Source of the DNA: Apostichopus japonicus
Taxonomy: Eukaryota > Echinodermata > Holothuroidea > Aspidochirotida > Stichopodidae
Direction: 5' to 3'
Assembly (NCBI RefSeq): GCF_037975245.1
Contig: NC_092573.1
Span: 8,212,501-8,276,500 of the forward strand
DNA: 64,000 nt
Below the pieces are notes generated by a model. The model worked only from the letters and a program-made list of their open reading frames with translations, was not told the DNA's origin and made no database searches. Below, piece after piece: positions 26,690 through 39,198 of this stretch (positions within the stretch are counted from its first letter, which is position 1; every line of letters begins with the position of its first letter). The translations under genes and the position numbers were made by a program.

Positions 26690-26765
26690 GCCATGAGCAC
26701 CTTCGGGCGGGTACCGGCGCTATACAAAGTGTCCATTATTTTTATTAGATATTATTATTATATGG
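26690..26765 (+). mobile_element. Retroposon 3' end with (ATT)n tail
   Basis: GCGCCATGAGCACC, GGGCGGGTACCGGCGC and TATACAAAGTG, then ATTATT repeats, form a 3' end of the kind found on L2/CR1-like LINEs and SINEs that share their tails. It is a short fragment with no 5' part recognised. Confidence 0.55.
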
Positions 26766-29738
26766 AAGCACGATTAAACATGACATTGTAAACCAAACAA
26801 CAACCTGGATTCACTTGAATACAAATTTAAAGATTTGATAATCCCTCCGACATTTGATGCAAACGTACAAGAAAGAAGACTTTGGCGATATTCTCTTAAT
26901 TAACCCAGTTTCAGAAAACTCTATGATAAGCTAAAAGCTTTTGTGTACTATTGTGTGATTGTTTTGTGTTGGATATTGAATACAATAGAATTGCGTCAAA
27001 TAGTTCGTGCCATATTCTCCTTAAAATGCATATTTTTCGATGCATGGTTTACTCGCTTTCATTTCTTTTTCTTCTTTTTTTTGCAAGATAAATACAACAT
27101 CATTAAAGCCTTTGAAAATTCTTCCCGAACAGACGAATTTTAACGTAGAACGTTTAATCAAACGTTCCTACAACTGCAAACCAGCACCTTTTCCCTTCCC
27201 TCTCCAGGGTCCTGGGGAGGGGGGAGGGGGTAGAGGGGGACCAGAAGACCGCCTTGAAACACCTGACCCTTGTCAATACGGATATCTTTGAGTATACGTT
27301 TGGATTATGTGAAGAAGAAATATGGTTTCCAACCACATTCCCCAAATGTAGACAGACACCCTATTACATAGGATGTTAAGTCAACCTATATGTCCAGATA
27401 CAGTGTTTCCGTTTTGTTGTTTTACAATGTTAGTTACAAGATAAGAACACTGGTACCCCACCGTGTTGTAAGGAAGTAAAGTTTAAAACAGAATAACACA
27501 AAGGAAGAAAGAAAAGAGAGAATTGTTGTGTAGTCAAACACTTTGTCTTTAGCTTAATAACCTTTGTCAGGGCCGGGTTAAGAGCAACTGATGCCCCAAG
27601 CAGAGCCCAACCAATGTTGCCGCCTCGGCCACTCCATTGTTTTTACCTCCATGGTTTAACTTACAAGACATTAAGACACAATCAGTGCTGAAAGTAAAAT
27701 AAAAGTTTGAAAATGTATAACCCCTTGTGCAAGTATTTTTTAACTGTATATTTGATTTCACTTTGAGTTAACAATTCTCACTTTGATGTTCACAAATTCA
27801 CACTTTGATGTGAACAAAAATGTCAAAGACTATATACGCAATTTGACATGGTCAAATTATCGTCTTTAGACTGCCCGATCAGTCAATTGATATAATAAAT
27901 TTCTTTTGCTGGACGGTGCAGCAACATTAAGTAATAAAATTGATATTGCAATACGCAATAGGTGAAGTGCTAAAAAGTTTTCAAAAGACATTTTAAATTA
28001 TTCCCAGACCTTCGGGAGTTTACAATTAAATATAACTTACCCTTTCTCAGAAAATAATTGATTAAATTTTGAGCATACGTGACCATTACATGACAAAATT
28101 GTTCCCCGAGACCCGACCTGGATCTAGACGGTTCTGATAACGTATTTACATATTTTTTTCTAGGCTACTTAATTGTCCGAAAGTCCCGGGCCCCGGGGGG
28201 CCCCGGGGAGGTAGTCACCATAACTCCCTCTCGTCAGTTCTGATGAGCTGAAATGCTTAACTATATTCGTGTTGTTATTATATGAGCTTTGTTATATTCT
28301 ATAGGTACATCCTTTCATCAGCGTTTTCCAAGTCTATTTCTTCATCCTAACAAAAGATGAAGAAATGAAATCAAACTTAACATCTCAACGTCATGGAGAC
28401 AACAAACCTGTCATACTTAACCCCTTATGAATGGATTGACCAATATGCAAGTTATGTTATATAGACTGAGCCAATTCCGTGAATACGGGGCTATATATGT
28501 CTTGTTTATTTGCACTGAAACTGAACAGGCCTTTGCGAAGTATTTAAAAATAAGCCGTTTGAACTATAATGTGACGTCATTCCGTCGTTCAGTAGATAGC
28601 TATATAGCATACCTTTACAACGACAAATTGGTCACAATAAGAAACAGATATAAAGCATGTCCGGGGAATTATATTAACGGTAGTTTACTACTCTTCTCTT
28701 AATTGCTCGAAACGCACGAAAATCACCTGCTGGCAGCTTTCATTGGAACGCTGAACAGATTTTATCCATTATTCAGAGATGACTTACGGATATGCGGCCG
28801 ATCGAAGGTTGAAAATAATAACTTGCAGGCTCTTTTCTATTCAATTTTGTTAGACGAAATCGTGATTATTTTCCCCCTTTTACACGCACAAAAGAAGGAG
28901 AATATCAAGAAATTTAATTGTTGAAAATTTCATCTGCATTTCTTTAAATTCAATACCACATTTATCGGATATTTTGCGTTTTCTCTGCGACGGAATCGAA
29001 GCTAATTGTTTATTCCGACCTCGTGTGGCAGTCTCGACAACATTTTTGACGTCGTTTAATAAGAAAATGTCTTCATAATTTTATCAATTCCTGTGATATG
29101 AAGGTAAACTAGAAATTGTCTTCGAGAATTCTATTTCAGTTTCGTTTGAACCCATCGAAACGTCTAACGGCGACAGACAGTTGCAAAATCTTGTGTACAA
29201 ACTTTCAGTAACAAATTTCCATGCAGTTCGATCCGTGTCGTTTTCTCTCAAAGGAAAGAAATGCATGATATTGTCATTATGATGTTATCTTAATATTGTT
29301 AGTCTTCACACGGATCAAGTTCAAATCCCAGTGTCGTATTTTGGAGACAGTTTTGCGGTGGAAAGTGTTGACTACTACAAAACATCTTTTTTTTTTCCAT
29401 TTCTATTGCCGTTTGATATCGCATTACGCCGTTATGTACTGTGACAAAAGGTTTTACACTGACAATCTTTATATCTTAGGATGACGAAATTCTGTATTTG
29501 GAAAAGACAGCCCATCAAAGAGGAGAAATTTTGATTAACATGCTTTTTGTTTGAATTTTTTTGTAAAGTTTTATCTATCGAATGATTTCCCCATGTGTCG
29601 TCGAACACGTTTGGTATCTACTTAAGTTCGTTTGATACACCTATACAAGAAGTTGATTGAGTTGAAATTGAATCTAGAAAATAAGAAGCAGCTTGTTAAT
29701 ATAGAGCCTACTTTAAGGATTTCAAATCCAATTCCAAG
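26766..29738. other. Spacer upstream of the GPCR gene
   Basis: A hAT-like end (CAGGGCCGGGTTAAGAG) begins at about 27570 without a visible partner. A near-perfect GC palindrome of CCCGGGGCCCC type lies at about 28185-28209. Two adjoining open stretches at 28427-28924 show no recognised motif. No gene supported. Confidence 0.5.
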
Positions 29739-30929
29739 ATGGAGAATCAAACACTTTTTGCCACTCCTACTGTCCCCATGGAGACAGGAGGAATAGATGT
29801 GGTGACGATCATCATCAAAACACTTTACACTTGTATTGGAATTCTCGGTATCGGTGGTAACGGTCTTATCTTGGCGATGCTTATTAAGATTCCCGCATTA
29901 CGTAATACCACCAATCTATTAATTGGTCATCAATCCGTCATCGATTTTTCTTCCTCCGTACTTCTCTTGGCGACTTTCCTTCCCCCTCCTTTACATGACA
30001 TGACAGAGCTGTGGCAAATGAATCCAGCTTTAGCAGAGATTTTTTGTAAACTTTGGGTCAGCCGTTTGTTTTATTGGACCGCGATTAAAGCGTCCACAGC
30101 CAATTTGGTGTGTCTGACTTTGGAGCGGTATGTGGCGGTTGTTCATCCTCTTAAATATCGGGAGAAACTGAAGATTACAGAGGCGACTATCATTTGCAGT
30201 ATTATTTGGTTTGTCGGATTTCTTGTCCAAATTTACCAATTAAAGACATTCTTCGTCGAAGATGGTATTTGCGTTTTAAAATATAGTTTTAAGGGCTTAG
30301 CATACCTCTCTGGTATTTGGATATTTTGTATGACTCTGCTGGTCCCTTTACTTGTCATGTCCTTCGTCTATGTATCCATATTCTTGGCTTTGCCGAGGAA
30401 GGTCTCGCCAGTGACTTCCAACAACGCACCATCGAAGGTATCCAATCCAACACATTCGGGTGTGACTGAGCATAACATATCAGGGGGAACGCAAGGTGAC
30501 CGAGAGACGCCAATAACCGATATGCTACACGGAGGAGAGGGTCAGCAAAAGAACGTAACCACTACAAGAAGTTTGATACACCCTAGTAACCATAAGCCCG
30601 CTAAGGTGGAGAAGGGGAGAGGAGAAGACAAGAGGGATAAAGTGCGACGCAATGTTCTCTCAACGATGGTGATCGTGAGTGTCACATACACCATTTGCTG
30701 GACTCCCAATCAAATTTATTTCCTCTATTTTAATCTGGGAGGGGAACTTGATCTGAATGGCGGTCTTTATTATTGTACGGTATTGGCAGCGGCCGCCAAT
30801 ATGTTTATCAACCCAATCATTTATGCTTTTAAGTATAAGAAATTTCAAGACGGTATGAAACAGATGGTTTTTGGGAAGAGATTTTCCCAAACGAACGATT
30901 CCACTGCGGGTTCTAATCCAAGAAGCTAG
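29739..30929 (+). CDS. Rhodopsin-class (class A) G-protein-coupled receptor, single exon, ligand unknown
   Basis: Intact 396-codon frame; ATG in strong Kozak context (A at -3, G at +4). Seven membrane helices are evident at about residues 22-48, 58-82, 103-131, 148-168, 186-218, 303-330 and 342-364. Class A landmarks: GN in helix 1 (N41), D69 in helix 2, C103 and C178 for the extracellular disulfide, ERY 129-131 (DRY position) followed by HPLKY, P203 in helix 5, CWTP 320-323 in helix 6 and NPIIY 358-362 in helix 7. There is an N-glycosylation site at N3. The third intracellular loop is long (about 85 residues, polar and basic). All switch motifs are intact, so it should be a working plasma-membrane receptor coupling to G proteins. 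Sequence style fits the intronless, lineage-expanded peptide/amine-like receptors of echinoderms; the ligand cannot be inferred. No neighbouring receptor copy lies in the window. Confidence 0.93.
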   Translation: MENQTLFATPTVPMETGGIDVVTIIIKTLYTCIGILGIGGNGLILAMLIKIPALRNTTNLLIGHQSVIDFSSSVLLLATFLPPPLHDMTELWQMNPALAEIFCKLWVSRLFYWTAIKASTANLVCLTLERYVAVVHPLKYREKLKITEATIICSIIWFVGFLVQIYQLKTFFVEDGICVLKYSFKGLAYLSGIWIFCMTLLVPLLVMSFVYVSIFLALPRKVSPVTSNNAPSKVSNPTHSGVTEHNISGGTQGDRETPITDMLHGGEGQQKNVTTTRSLIHPSNHKPAKVEKGRGEDKRDKVRRNVLSTMVIVSVTYTICWTPNQIYFLYFNLGGELDLNGGLYYCTVLAAAANMFINPIIYAFKYKKFQDGMKQMVFGKRFSQTNDSTAGSNPRS

Positions 30930-31549
30930 AACCAAAATGTTATTCAACTTGGCGGACGATTGATTAACTGATAAACCAAAGAATCGTAGAAGGCAGATTA
31001 ATGAGCAGGGGTCAAAGGTATTAATATCAACGTAAGATGATGGTAAACGGATCAAGCAGTGCGTTAAAAGCTCATATGAGGGGGAAACTAAAGGGGGAAA
31101 CTATAAACTAAAAGCAAGATATTGTGAAGAGAATATGAAGTTAACCATCAAGGGGAGAGGACGGTAGAAAGATGATGTAAAATGAGAAACAGGTGAAAAA
31201 CTGAGGAATATGAAATTAATATCAAAGCAAATATGATGATAGGTTGAAGGAGATAAATTTCAAGAGGGAGACGATTTGGATGAGGTAAGCCTAAGAGGAC
31301 AAACCTAAAATGGACGGTGATAAAAAGGAAGACGATAATACCACAGAAAGGTGCTGATAAATACAGACCTAAAGGTCGCGGTGACACGGAAGATGCTAAA
31401 CCTAGGGGAGAGCTGTCTTAGAGATTGGCCACTCGTGGAAAATGAACCGAATCAAGGTGAGAGGATGGCTTGGTTGATATCGAAAGGGATTACGGTAAGA
31501 GAATAGTCAAGAGAGTTTTGTCGATTATGACCAATATCATGGGACAGAC

Positions 31550-31555
31550 AATAAA
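31550..31555 (+). promoter_or_regulatory. Candidate poly(A) signal of the GPCR gene
   Basis: AATAAA about 620 bp after the GPCR stop, after a purine-rich stretch. No other canonical signal was noticed nearer the stop. Confidence 0.35.
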
Positions 31556-34064
31556 TCAAACATTGAGTACTTCCCCATAAACTGCCCATGCAGTTTGTTA
31601 CTTGTTAACATCGGCCTCTATTGGCTCCAAATTAGGATAAAGCATATGAACATGGTTGAATGTTTCTATCTGAAGATTTCAACCCTTAGAATGTTTTTTT
31701 CTTGATATTGAGGAGGGTAATAATCAGATGTAATAATTTTCTGGGACAGAGAATGTTCCATTGGTGTTATTGAAAGACATACAATGATTTGAGTATAAAT
31801 GACATTTATGTTTGGCCCACAATCGGTAGGGTGGGATCTTTGCAGCATATTTGCGGGCAATACGTATAGTAAATGGTTTGACATAACCTGATGCAAAAGC
31901 ATAGTAAACCATTGAGTACTTTTGCAAATTAGGTCATGTGTTACTTAATGAGCAATATAAACTTGTTGTAATGTTATATTAATTGAGCTAACAAAGAACA
32001 GTAACTTTCAAAAGGGGTTTGTATTAGATAACGCTTGCGATCAATTAAATTATTCATATAACTATGTAAATATATTTGCTAAAATATTTGGCATGGCGGA
32101 AGTCGTTCCGTTGTAACCGACGACCAGATGCGTTCGGTGACGGAGAAGGTGGGGGTGGAAGGGAGTGGTTGGCGAGAGATCGCTCCCATGTACCGTATCA
32201 ACTTTATTGTTTGGGCTTACATGACGTAGCCTGATATTGACTATTTATTCCTTTTGACAACGAACAGTAATTGTTGTTTCTGTGTTAGCTTTCTTTTCCT
32301 CGATAACCTATAATCACTTTATTAGTAAACATACGGAACGGACGCTGGAAAGGTTTTCTGACTAACGAACAACAGACAGAACTATATAGATACAGTATAA
32401 ATACATCGTGGGATCTCTGTTTGCTTTTATCATTTGTAAGATTAAACAAAGAAGTAATGGCAATTCTACAAATATTAAAATCTTTCCAAAATTCCGAATT
32501 TCCAGCTCTCAAATCGCTTCAACTGAATCTCAGAAAAAAAAATTTGCTTCGATTTTTAAAGCTGTTATATTATTATTATTATTATTTCTGTTTTTAGGTT
32601 GGTATTTAGTATAATATGATGTTTTAGAATGTACAGGTGTCATTTGACTCATTATTAAGTATACTCTTGACATTAATAAATAGATCTATATGTGATTACA
32701 AGTACAAAATGAAGCCCATTAATACAACTATGTTTTTTGTTTTGTTTATATATGCACCAATGCTGTGTATGACTCTTGGTGTGATTCTAACCGAATGAAG
32801 CCTCATTTTGGCTTGACATATATTGGCGTTGGGTTGAAAATTTGCATCCTTCCACCTCATGTATAGGTAACTATAGTTACATACAATTGTATACTGCTCA
32901 TTCTAACTTAGCAACCCTATATATATTTAGTTATAATCGTTTGGATTGCCAGAAATTAACACGTTCTTAACGGTTAAGTCCAATGCAAAAATTATATTTG
33001 GTTTTTATTCTTTTATTACAACTTAACTTGTTTTTAACAGAGTGACGCGTACAGCACCAGCTGACCTACCATATTGTGACAAATTAAACATACAATAAAG
33101 AAGTTAAACTGTCAGCCTGTACATTAATGTTGTAAATATAATATTTTGACAATACTATACATCAGGTGTTTAATTATTTACAAGCATGCAGTATCATGAT
33201 CACAATCAGGGTGGGGAGGGGGGAAGGTAGGAAGCATCAAAAAGTGGGGGGGGGGGCACAACGTCAGAGGGGCACTTTCTCATTCCACAACCACCCACTC
33301 GTTATGCTATAAACCGATAAACACCGGCTATATTACATAATTATATATGATGTGTTAGTATGCTATCAATACTATTATGGTGCACGTGAATAATTAAAAT
33401 AAAATATTAAAATTAACAAAGGCTTAAGATATCCAAAAGACAGTTCTTCATCAAAGGGGACAATTTTATTTGCCAGTAGGGTACATTTGCTATTTTGGAA
33501 AAATAGTGGGGGGCGCACGTGCCCCCAGTGCTCCCCAGCTCCTACCCCCCTGATCAAAATTAACTAAGTATGCTTCTTTTTGTCATATCCGTATCGTTAA
33601 CCGCTCAGTTCTCGCTGCGGGAATCTCCAAAGTCATGATTACAAGCTATATATAAATATATATAACACGTATTTTATTCTTTACCATCCCGTAAACAACA
33701 CAGTTGTAAAACGTGACCTCTGATGGATTTACCATACAACATCTTGATGAATTATTTTATATCATATCTCATAATCACTTTTCGGGGGATGAGGATGCTT
33801 TCCAGTAAATATTGATTTCCACTAAACTTACAAAAAGAAGTCTCGAAGCAAGTGACCTTCTACACGATTGTCTAAGTGGTTTTTCATGTTATTAACTTCT
33901 ATCCGCAACGTATTTTGGATTTTTGAACTATTCTCTGACCTCTTAATTTGCAATTCCCAGGAATTATTTGCTGGGAAACTATGGCAATAATTATCCTTTG
34001 TATCGGTATTTTTTTTTTGCTGACTGAAATCTCGGAATGTAGAGCTTTGACATTTCTGAAAACG

Positions 34065-34067
<3 letters not shown>
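31556..34067. other. Spacer with dispersed-repeat fragment
   Basis: G-run at about 33246-33256. At about 33430-33557, minus strand, a GGGGGGTAGGAGCTGGGG...GCACGTGCGCCCCCC block reads like the end of a dispersed element of the same G-rich style as those near 51.9 and 57.7 kb. No gene recognised. Confidence 0.45.
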
Positions 34068-34156
<89 letters not shown>

Positions 34157-34209
34157 TATATATATGTTTATATATATATATATGTTTATATATATATATA
34201 TATATATAT

Positions 34210-34276
<67 letters not shown>

Positions 34277-34281
34277 CATAC
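34068..34281. repeat. (TA)n microsatellite
   Basis: About 210 bp of TA with three TATGTTTATA interruptions and a CATACATACC end. Confidence 0.95.
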
Positions 34282-37225
34282 CTATATTACAGCGTTATTT
34301 ACATTATTTTTTTTTTCTTTAAATTCATCCCCGAGTTAATTCTGCGTAAATATATAATACCTTTTTGTGATAGTGTGACTTTTTCGTGGAACGTCAAAAT
34401 CACAATTTCATATTTTACTCTATTATGTATCGTTGCATATTCATAGGTTAACGTATAAATACTTTTATCTTTTCTCCGCGGAAAATACGATTATATATTT
34501 ACAAAATCACTTCTAATGTGCGTTTTGTTTGTTTTAAATCTCAGGATATTCTGGTCCATATACATGATTGTCTTACATTGACGGAATTTAATGGAATATA
34601 GAAGACTAAAATTAGAATTTGAAAACATAAGTTGTTTCTTATCAGCAGAGAGTATAAAAAATAAATCTAGATGTTGAGTCCGTGTATATATCTTTTATCT
34701 TTATCGAACTATTAAGATTTATTTTTAACTTATCATCACCTATGGAATTTATACACTTGATCTCCATATTGACGACTCAAAGTACATATATTTTGATGAC
34801 TTTAAGTTCAGGCGAGATTTCCGTTTGTACAAAAAACGAGTAATGACATATTGTCACTTCAAATCAATATTAATGATACTATTATTTGGACTACTCATAC
34901 TACGCATGCGTAGACTCAGGCGTGAATTCTTCTCTCACTAAGTACGAGTATATTTTGTCTTGATCTCGACAAGTGAAATTTTTTCGTAGAGAATGATTCT
35001 GTGGCATAAATATTTCTTTAAAAAAAATAAAGATTCTAAGATAACCTTATTATACATACGCAAAGGTAAAGTTTATGTATATGAGTATTCTCTATGGGCT
35101 ACCTATACAGGAAACATTTTGGAATATGACAGAATTTCAGTAACTTTCTGGGTTTTATGGCATCATGGTTGTTCACTACATTTGATTTTGTCTGGCGATT
35201 ACGTCTTCTACAAAGCAATAAGTAAGATTATGTGATGCATGACTTCATTAACAGTCGTAAAAAAAAGTAAAATATAAAAATATAAGTTTGATTTAGTCCT
35301 GTAAACATAGTAGTTGAATACATTGAACTCGCCATGCGGCATGTGTTCTTAGATGTGTTAACAACGTGGTTATAATCGTTTCAAGGTTAGTTTTCAATAA
35401 TTTACAATAAAATTGTTTGATCGCCTACACCTTCGAAGATGTCATATTTTTTATTTCAATTATGATGTTGTTCGGTCATATGATATTAAATTATTATTAA
35501 TAAATGATCTGGAAACATATATACAGTCTCAAATATACATACCCGTTTGGTTGTTTTAACTATTTAATAGCGATATACTGTGTTCTCGTTATGAAAAATT
35601 GATACCACAAAAAGAATGTTTATAATATGGGATAATATTAAAAGTTCAAGAATCTACCTTGCGCCCTCTCTCCTCATTTTGGTCTCATTTCTCATTCTTC
35701 TCATTTTCCAAATGTTGTGCTCGGATTTAAAAACGGTTCCGGCACGAAGATATACCCATTCAAAATTACCCGTAGCTTTTCGTACATATATTTAGATATG
35801 TTTGGAATTGGTTTAGACATATTTAGCACACTAGTATTGTATGATCTACTTTGATCGAAGTTTTCTGTGAAGGCATTAATCGATAACATCGCACAGTGAA
35901 AGTTTCGTACAGGATACATCACACATGCGCTGTAAGCCTATATGTATTATAACTCTGTACACAGTGCAGTGACGGAAATATATCATACTATACTGTTTTG
36001 CGTATATTTACTCAAGACTCGTAAACTCGCGTCGTGAAGTTGCTTTTAGTGTAGGCCTACCCATTCCACGAAACGAATTCTGATTTCAATAGAACGGCTC
36101 ACGAATCGTGGATAACGTAAACACGAACCAAATAGAATGTAGCGTATGTATCATAAGTGAGGTCAACATGTAATCCAAACACTAAATGTAAAGTTAGGGC
36201 GTTTGAAGGGAAACCCCTTAACTAGACTCAATCAAGTGTCAGTGTGTAACTCAGTATATGTCTTCGAACTTCCAAGCGATGGTTATTATTTATGCAGACG
36301 TCACGAGCAATCTGATTGGCTGAAAACTCCGTAATTGCAAACCTATTTGGGAAAAAGAATTTCGCCTCCCGGCTGCTGAATTTGGCCAGTTACAGTGCAG
36401 TCGCGAATCCCGGGGTGTGTGGGAATGTACACACCCTTTTTTCAACCCCACACGTGGAAATAATTTGAAAGTAGTAACTGGCAAAAACCTTGCGTGTAGA
36501 CCTAATTATATAGATCTAATTTATATAGTCTAAATATGCCTTATAATGCACCAAGGTCACAACCCACATTTTTATACTTCTGGATCCGCCCCAACGGTGT
36601 ACCTTCAAACAGAAAGCCCCCGCCACCCTTAGTCTCTGCGTTAGAATTTTGATTCGTCAGTCCCATCTAAGCCAAGTTTGAAACTCAACGCTAATAACAC
36701 GTTCTTACGGTTTTATATCGCTATACGTATAGATTTTGTTTTTCTTTGTACCCGCTGTCTCACCCCTCCCATGCACACACCCCGTAACATCTTTGTTCCA
36801 ATAACTTGAAATCATACCCTGTAGCGTTCGACAGTAAATCTGGATGTATAGATGACATTCAGATTTACAAAAATTAGATTTTGTCAATATTAACTTTATC
36901 AAGTATTTCATAATAATTGGTAGAACTCACAAGAAAGTAACTGTTTTGTGGTCGAGTGTACTGTTTTGAAGGATATCCCCAACAACCCCCGCCCCCTCGA
37001 TACCCTTCGCAACGTAACGGGCATCTCTCTACAATGATGTTCAGCGCGTTTCAGTTTTGTTTTGTAATTTGTCTCTCTAAATGCAAGTCAGACCGTGATT
37101 GTGAAATGTACGGTACGTTAACGCTCTCAACATCTATTTGCACATTATAACATGCCGACATTGTTTATACGATGTGTTCCTGTACTCATTCATGTATTAA
37201 TGATTTCAAATGTTCTTTTCCTTCA
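34282..37225. other. Gene-poor region with one dispersed-repeat copy
   Basis: At about 36510-36600 a TATAGTCTAAATATGCCT...AATGCACCA motif belongs to a family also seen at about 49775-49860 and 59820-59890. The rest is unique AT-rich DNA without a recognisable gene. Confidence 0.5.
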
Positions 37226-37530
37226 GGGAAGCAGCACTTGGGCGCTTTTCAACCGTCCGTTTATTGAGGTGGCTGCTTTCCGTTCCTTTTTTTTGTGCTT
37301 TGCAGCACAATAAGTTTGCAAAAGCACGAACACCTTGGAAATTCTCATCAGCATTTTACGAAGGAGCTTTTCATTGACCTTGTATATTTATATATATATA
37401 TAATTTCCAAGGTGTTCGTGAGTTGAAACCTACTTAATTTAGCCAGGGAGTTCAGGGAGTTGTTCCATAATAACTCCCTGATTGAGCTGCCAAAAAAAAA
37501 AGTAACCGAAGCAACCACCTCAATCAACGG
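37226..37530. repeat. Imperfect inverted repeat around a short (TA)n tract
   Basis: CACGAACACCTTGGAAATT (37324-37342) is perfectly inverted as AATTTCCAAGGTGTTCGTG (37403-37421). Further out, CCGTTTATTGAGGTGGCTGC (near 37257) pairs, diverged, with the region ending AACCACCTCAATCAACGG (near 37514-37531). This may be two opposed copies of one short repeat or a decayed foldback MITE; the right arm contains an extra GGGAGTT...AACTCCC motif. Confidence 0.65.
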
Positions 37531-37552
37531 ATGGCTTAAAAGTTGTACATAC

Positions 37553-37607
37553 ATACATAGATACATACATACATATATATAGATACACACACACACACGC
37601 ACGCACC

Positions 37608-37665
<58 letters not shown>

Positions 37666-37675
37666 TATATCACCT
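37553..37675. repeat. Compound (CATA)n-(CA)n-(TA)n microsatellite
   Basis: CATACATA units, then CACACA with CGCACGCACCC interruptions, then TATATA. Confidence 0.9.
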
Positions 37676-37956
37676 ATTTAATTCATACTTTAAATTTATT
37701 ATTTTAAAATCAACCAATCATATCATTTTTATCATGTGACGTCAGACAATAATAAAACACTGGCTGTTTCGCTCATTTTATACGTCCATTGATGTACTAA
37801 GCCTATATACTAGATGTAACTGAGCCATGCATTTTAGCAATTTCTTTTACACGGAACGATAACTGAACATCAAAACCAACAAAAAAGAAGGATAATGAGT
37901 TCTATAAATAGACGTATACAAATATTTATAACGCGTATTGAAGCTTTCGTTTACAC

Positions 37957-38584
37957 CAGGGATTCCCTAACTGGGGTGCATGAACCCCAAGGGGGTGCGT
38001 GAGTCCATCCCAGGGGGTTCGTGAGACGTTTCTGAAAGTCAAAACTAGAGTACTTTTTGTTGAACTAAAATCTGATGTATCATATAAATTAGTAATGTAC
38101 AAAAGTCGTACCTATCGACAAACTCTTTTCGCGTTACATATACGCATATGTTGCCATAGTAGTACCGTACCGTGCATGTGATAAATAACTGAATTATGAA
38201 ACAGACACAGGCCGCATGACTTTGGTGAAGTTGGTGTACGCATGACAGTACGTCGTGAAGATAAAGAACTGAGAAAGTAACTGAAAGGTTGGTCAAAGTA
38301 ATTATTATTATTTTGGAAATTCCAGATGACCTCCATTATAACCCGACACAAAGCAAAGTTAGCATAAATTCATGCTTGAAAATTGATGTTGAGTGACAAC
38401 ATGCAGTCAACTAGCCTGTATTAACATGATATACCAGTTCAATATTACACTATGAACTTTTACGATCTGTTATGCGTGTTATAGTATAATAATGACTCAG
38501 ATCTTGTCTCGAAAAGTTGGGTGTTCGTGGACAACTCTGACATCCACAGGGGGTTCGTGTGGGGTTAAAGTTAGGGAAACCCTG
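37957..38584. mobile_element. Non-autonomous hAT transposon (628 bp)
   Basis: Inverted termini CAGGGATTCCCTAAC (left) and CAGGGTTTCCCTAAC (reverse complement of right) are flanked by an exact 8-bp duplication GTTTACAC (37949-37956 and 38585-38592). Both ends contain GGGGGTTCGTG-like subterminal motifs. No transposase is encoded. Confidence 0.93.
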
Positions 38585-38875
38585 GTTTACACGAAACGAG
38601 CTAGCTAGCCTAACGCGGGCAAATCATAGGTATATTATTTGCATAATACAACAAATGATAGACTAGACTTACACTATAGCCCTATGGCAATCCCTCGATA
38701 TAATCCACGGTATGTTTCGAAAATTTCTGTTCTCAGAATTTCAATTTAATGTTTTGTTCAAATTGACCAATCAGTGTTCATGTGGGTATTTTCTGTCATG
38801 TCCGATTCGTAATTGACAACACGCTATAGTGAGTATAGTCGTTGCCGACATTGAGCTTGGATTTTCCGTAAACTT

Positions 38876-39198
38876 AATAATAATAATAATCAGCAGTTAT
38901 TATTATTTATTTTTTTACGACGCTTAAGCGACCACAAATGTGGGAGAAGCCCGCAAGGGCTTATGGATTACAACTTACACGTCGGGTGGCTTCCAATTCA
39001 ACATTTTTAACTCAAATTTGGAATCTTTTCAATTTAGAAAGTCATTTCAGATGGGAATACAGTAAATTGCTCTTGGATGAAAACCCCACCTACTATGACC
39101 CGGCCGGGAATCGAACCCGAACCTCCCGATTGATAAGCCTCATTGCTTCAAATGCCACCGCCTTTATCCACTCGGCCACAGCACCGGTCACGATGGTT
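38876..39198 (-). mobile_element. tRNA-derived SINE (tRNA-Ser/Leu-like head)
   Basis: On the minus strand the head has A box TGGCCGAGTGG (39178-39168) and B box GGGTTCGATTCCC (39118-39106), as in class II tRNAs. The anticodon and acceptor stems do not pair properly, so it is not a tRNA gene. A body of about 200 bp follows, containing GCCCGCAAGGGCTTATGGAT read on the plus strand. The 3' tail is A-rich with TAA triplets at about 38876-38918. Target duplications were not resolved. Confidence 0.75.

Noticed and set aside
28427-28924. Two adjacent small genes upstream of the GPCR
   Set aside because: The second has no ATG, neither shows a motif, and no splice sites link them to the GPCR.
39097-39185. 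Functional tRNA-Ser gene
   Set aside because: A and B boxes are present but the anticodon and acceptor stems do not pair and a SINE body with A-rich tail follows.
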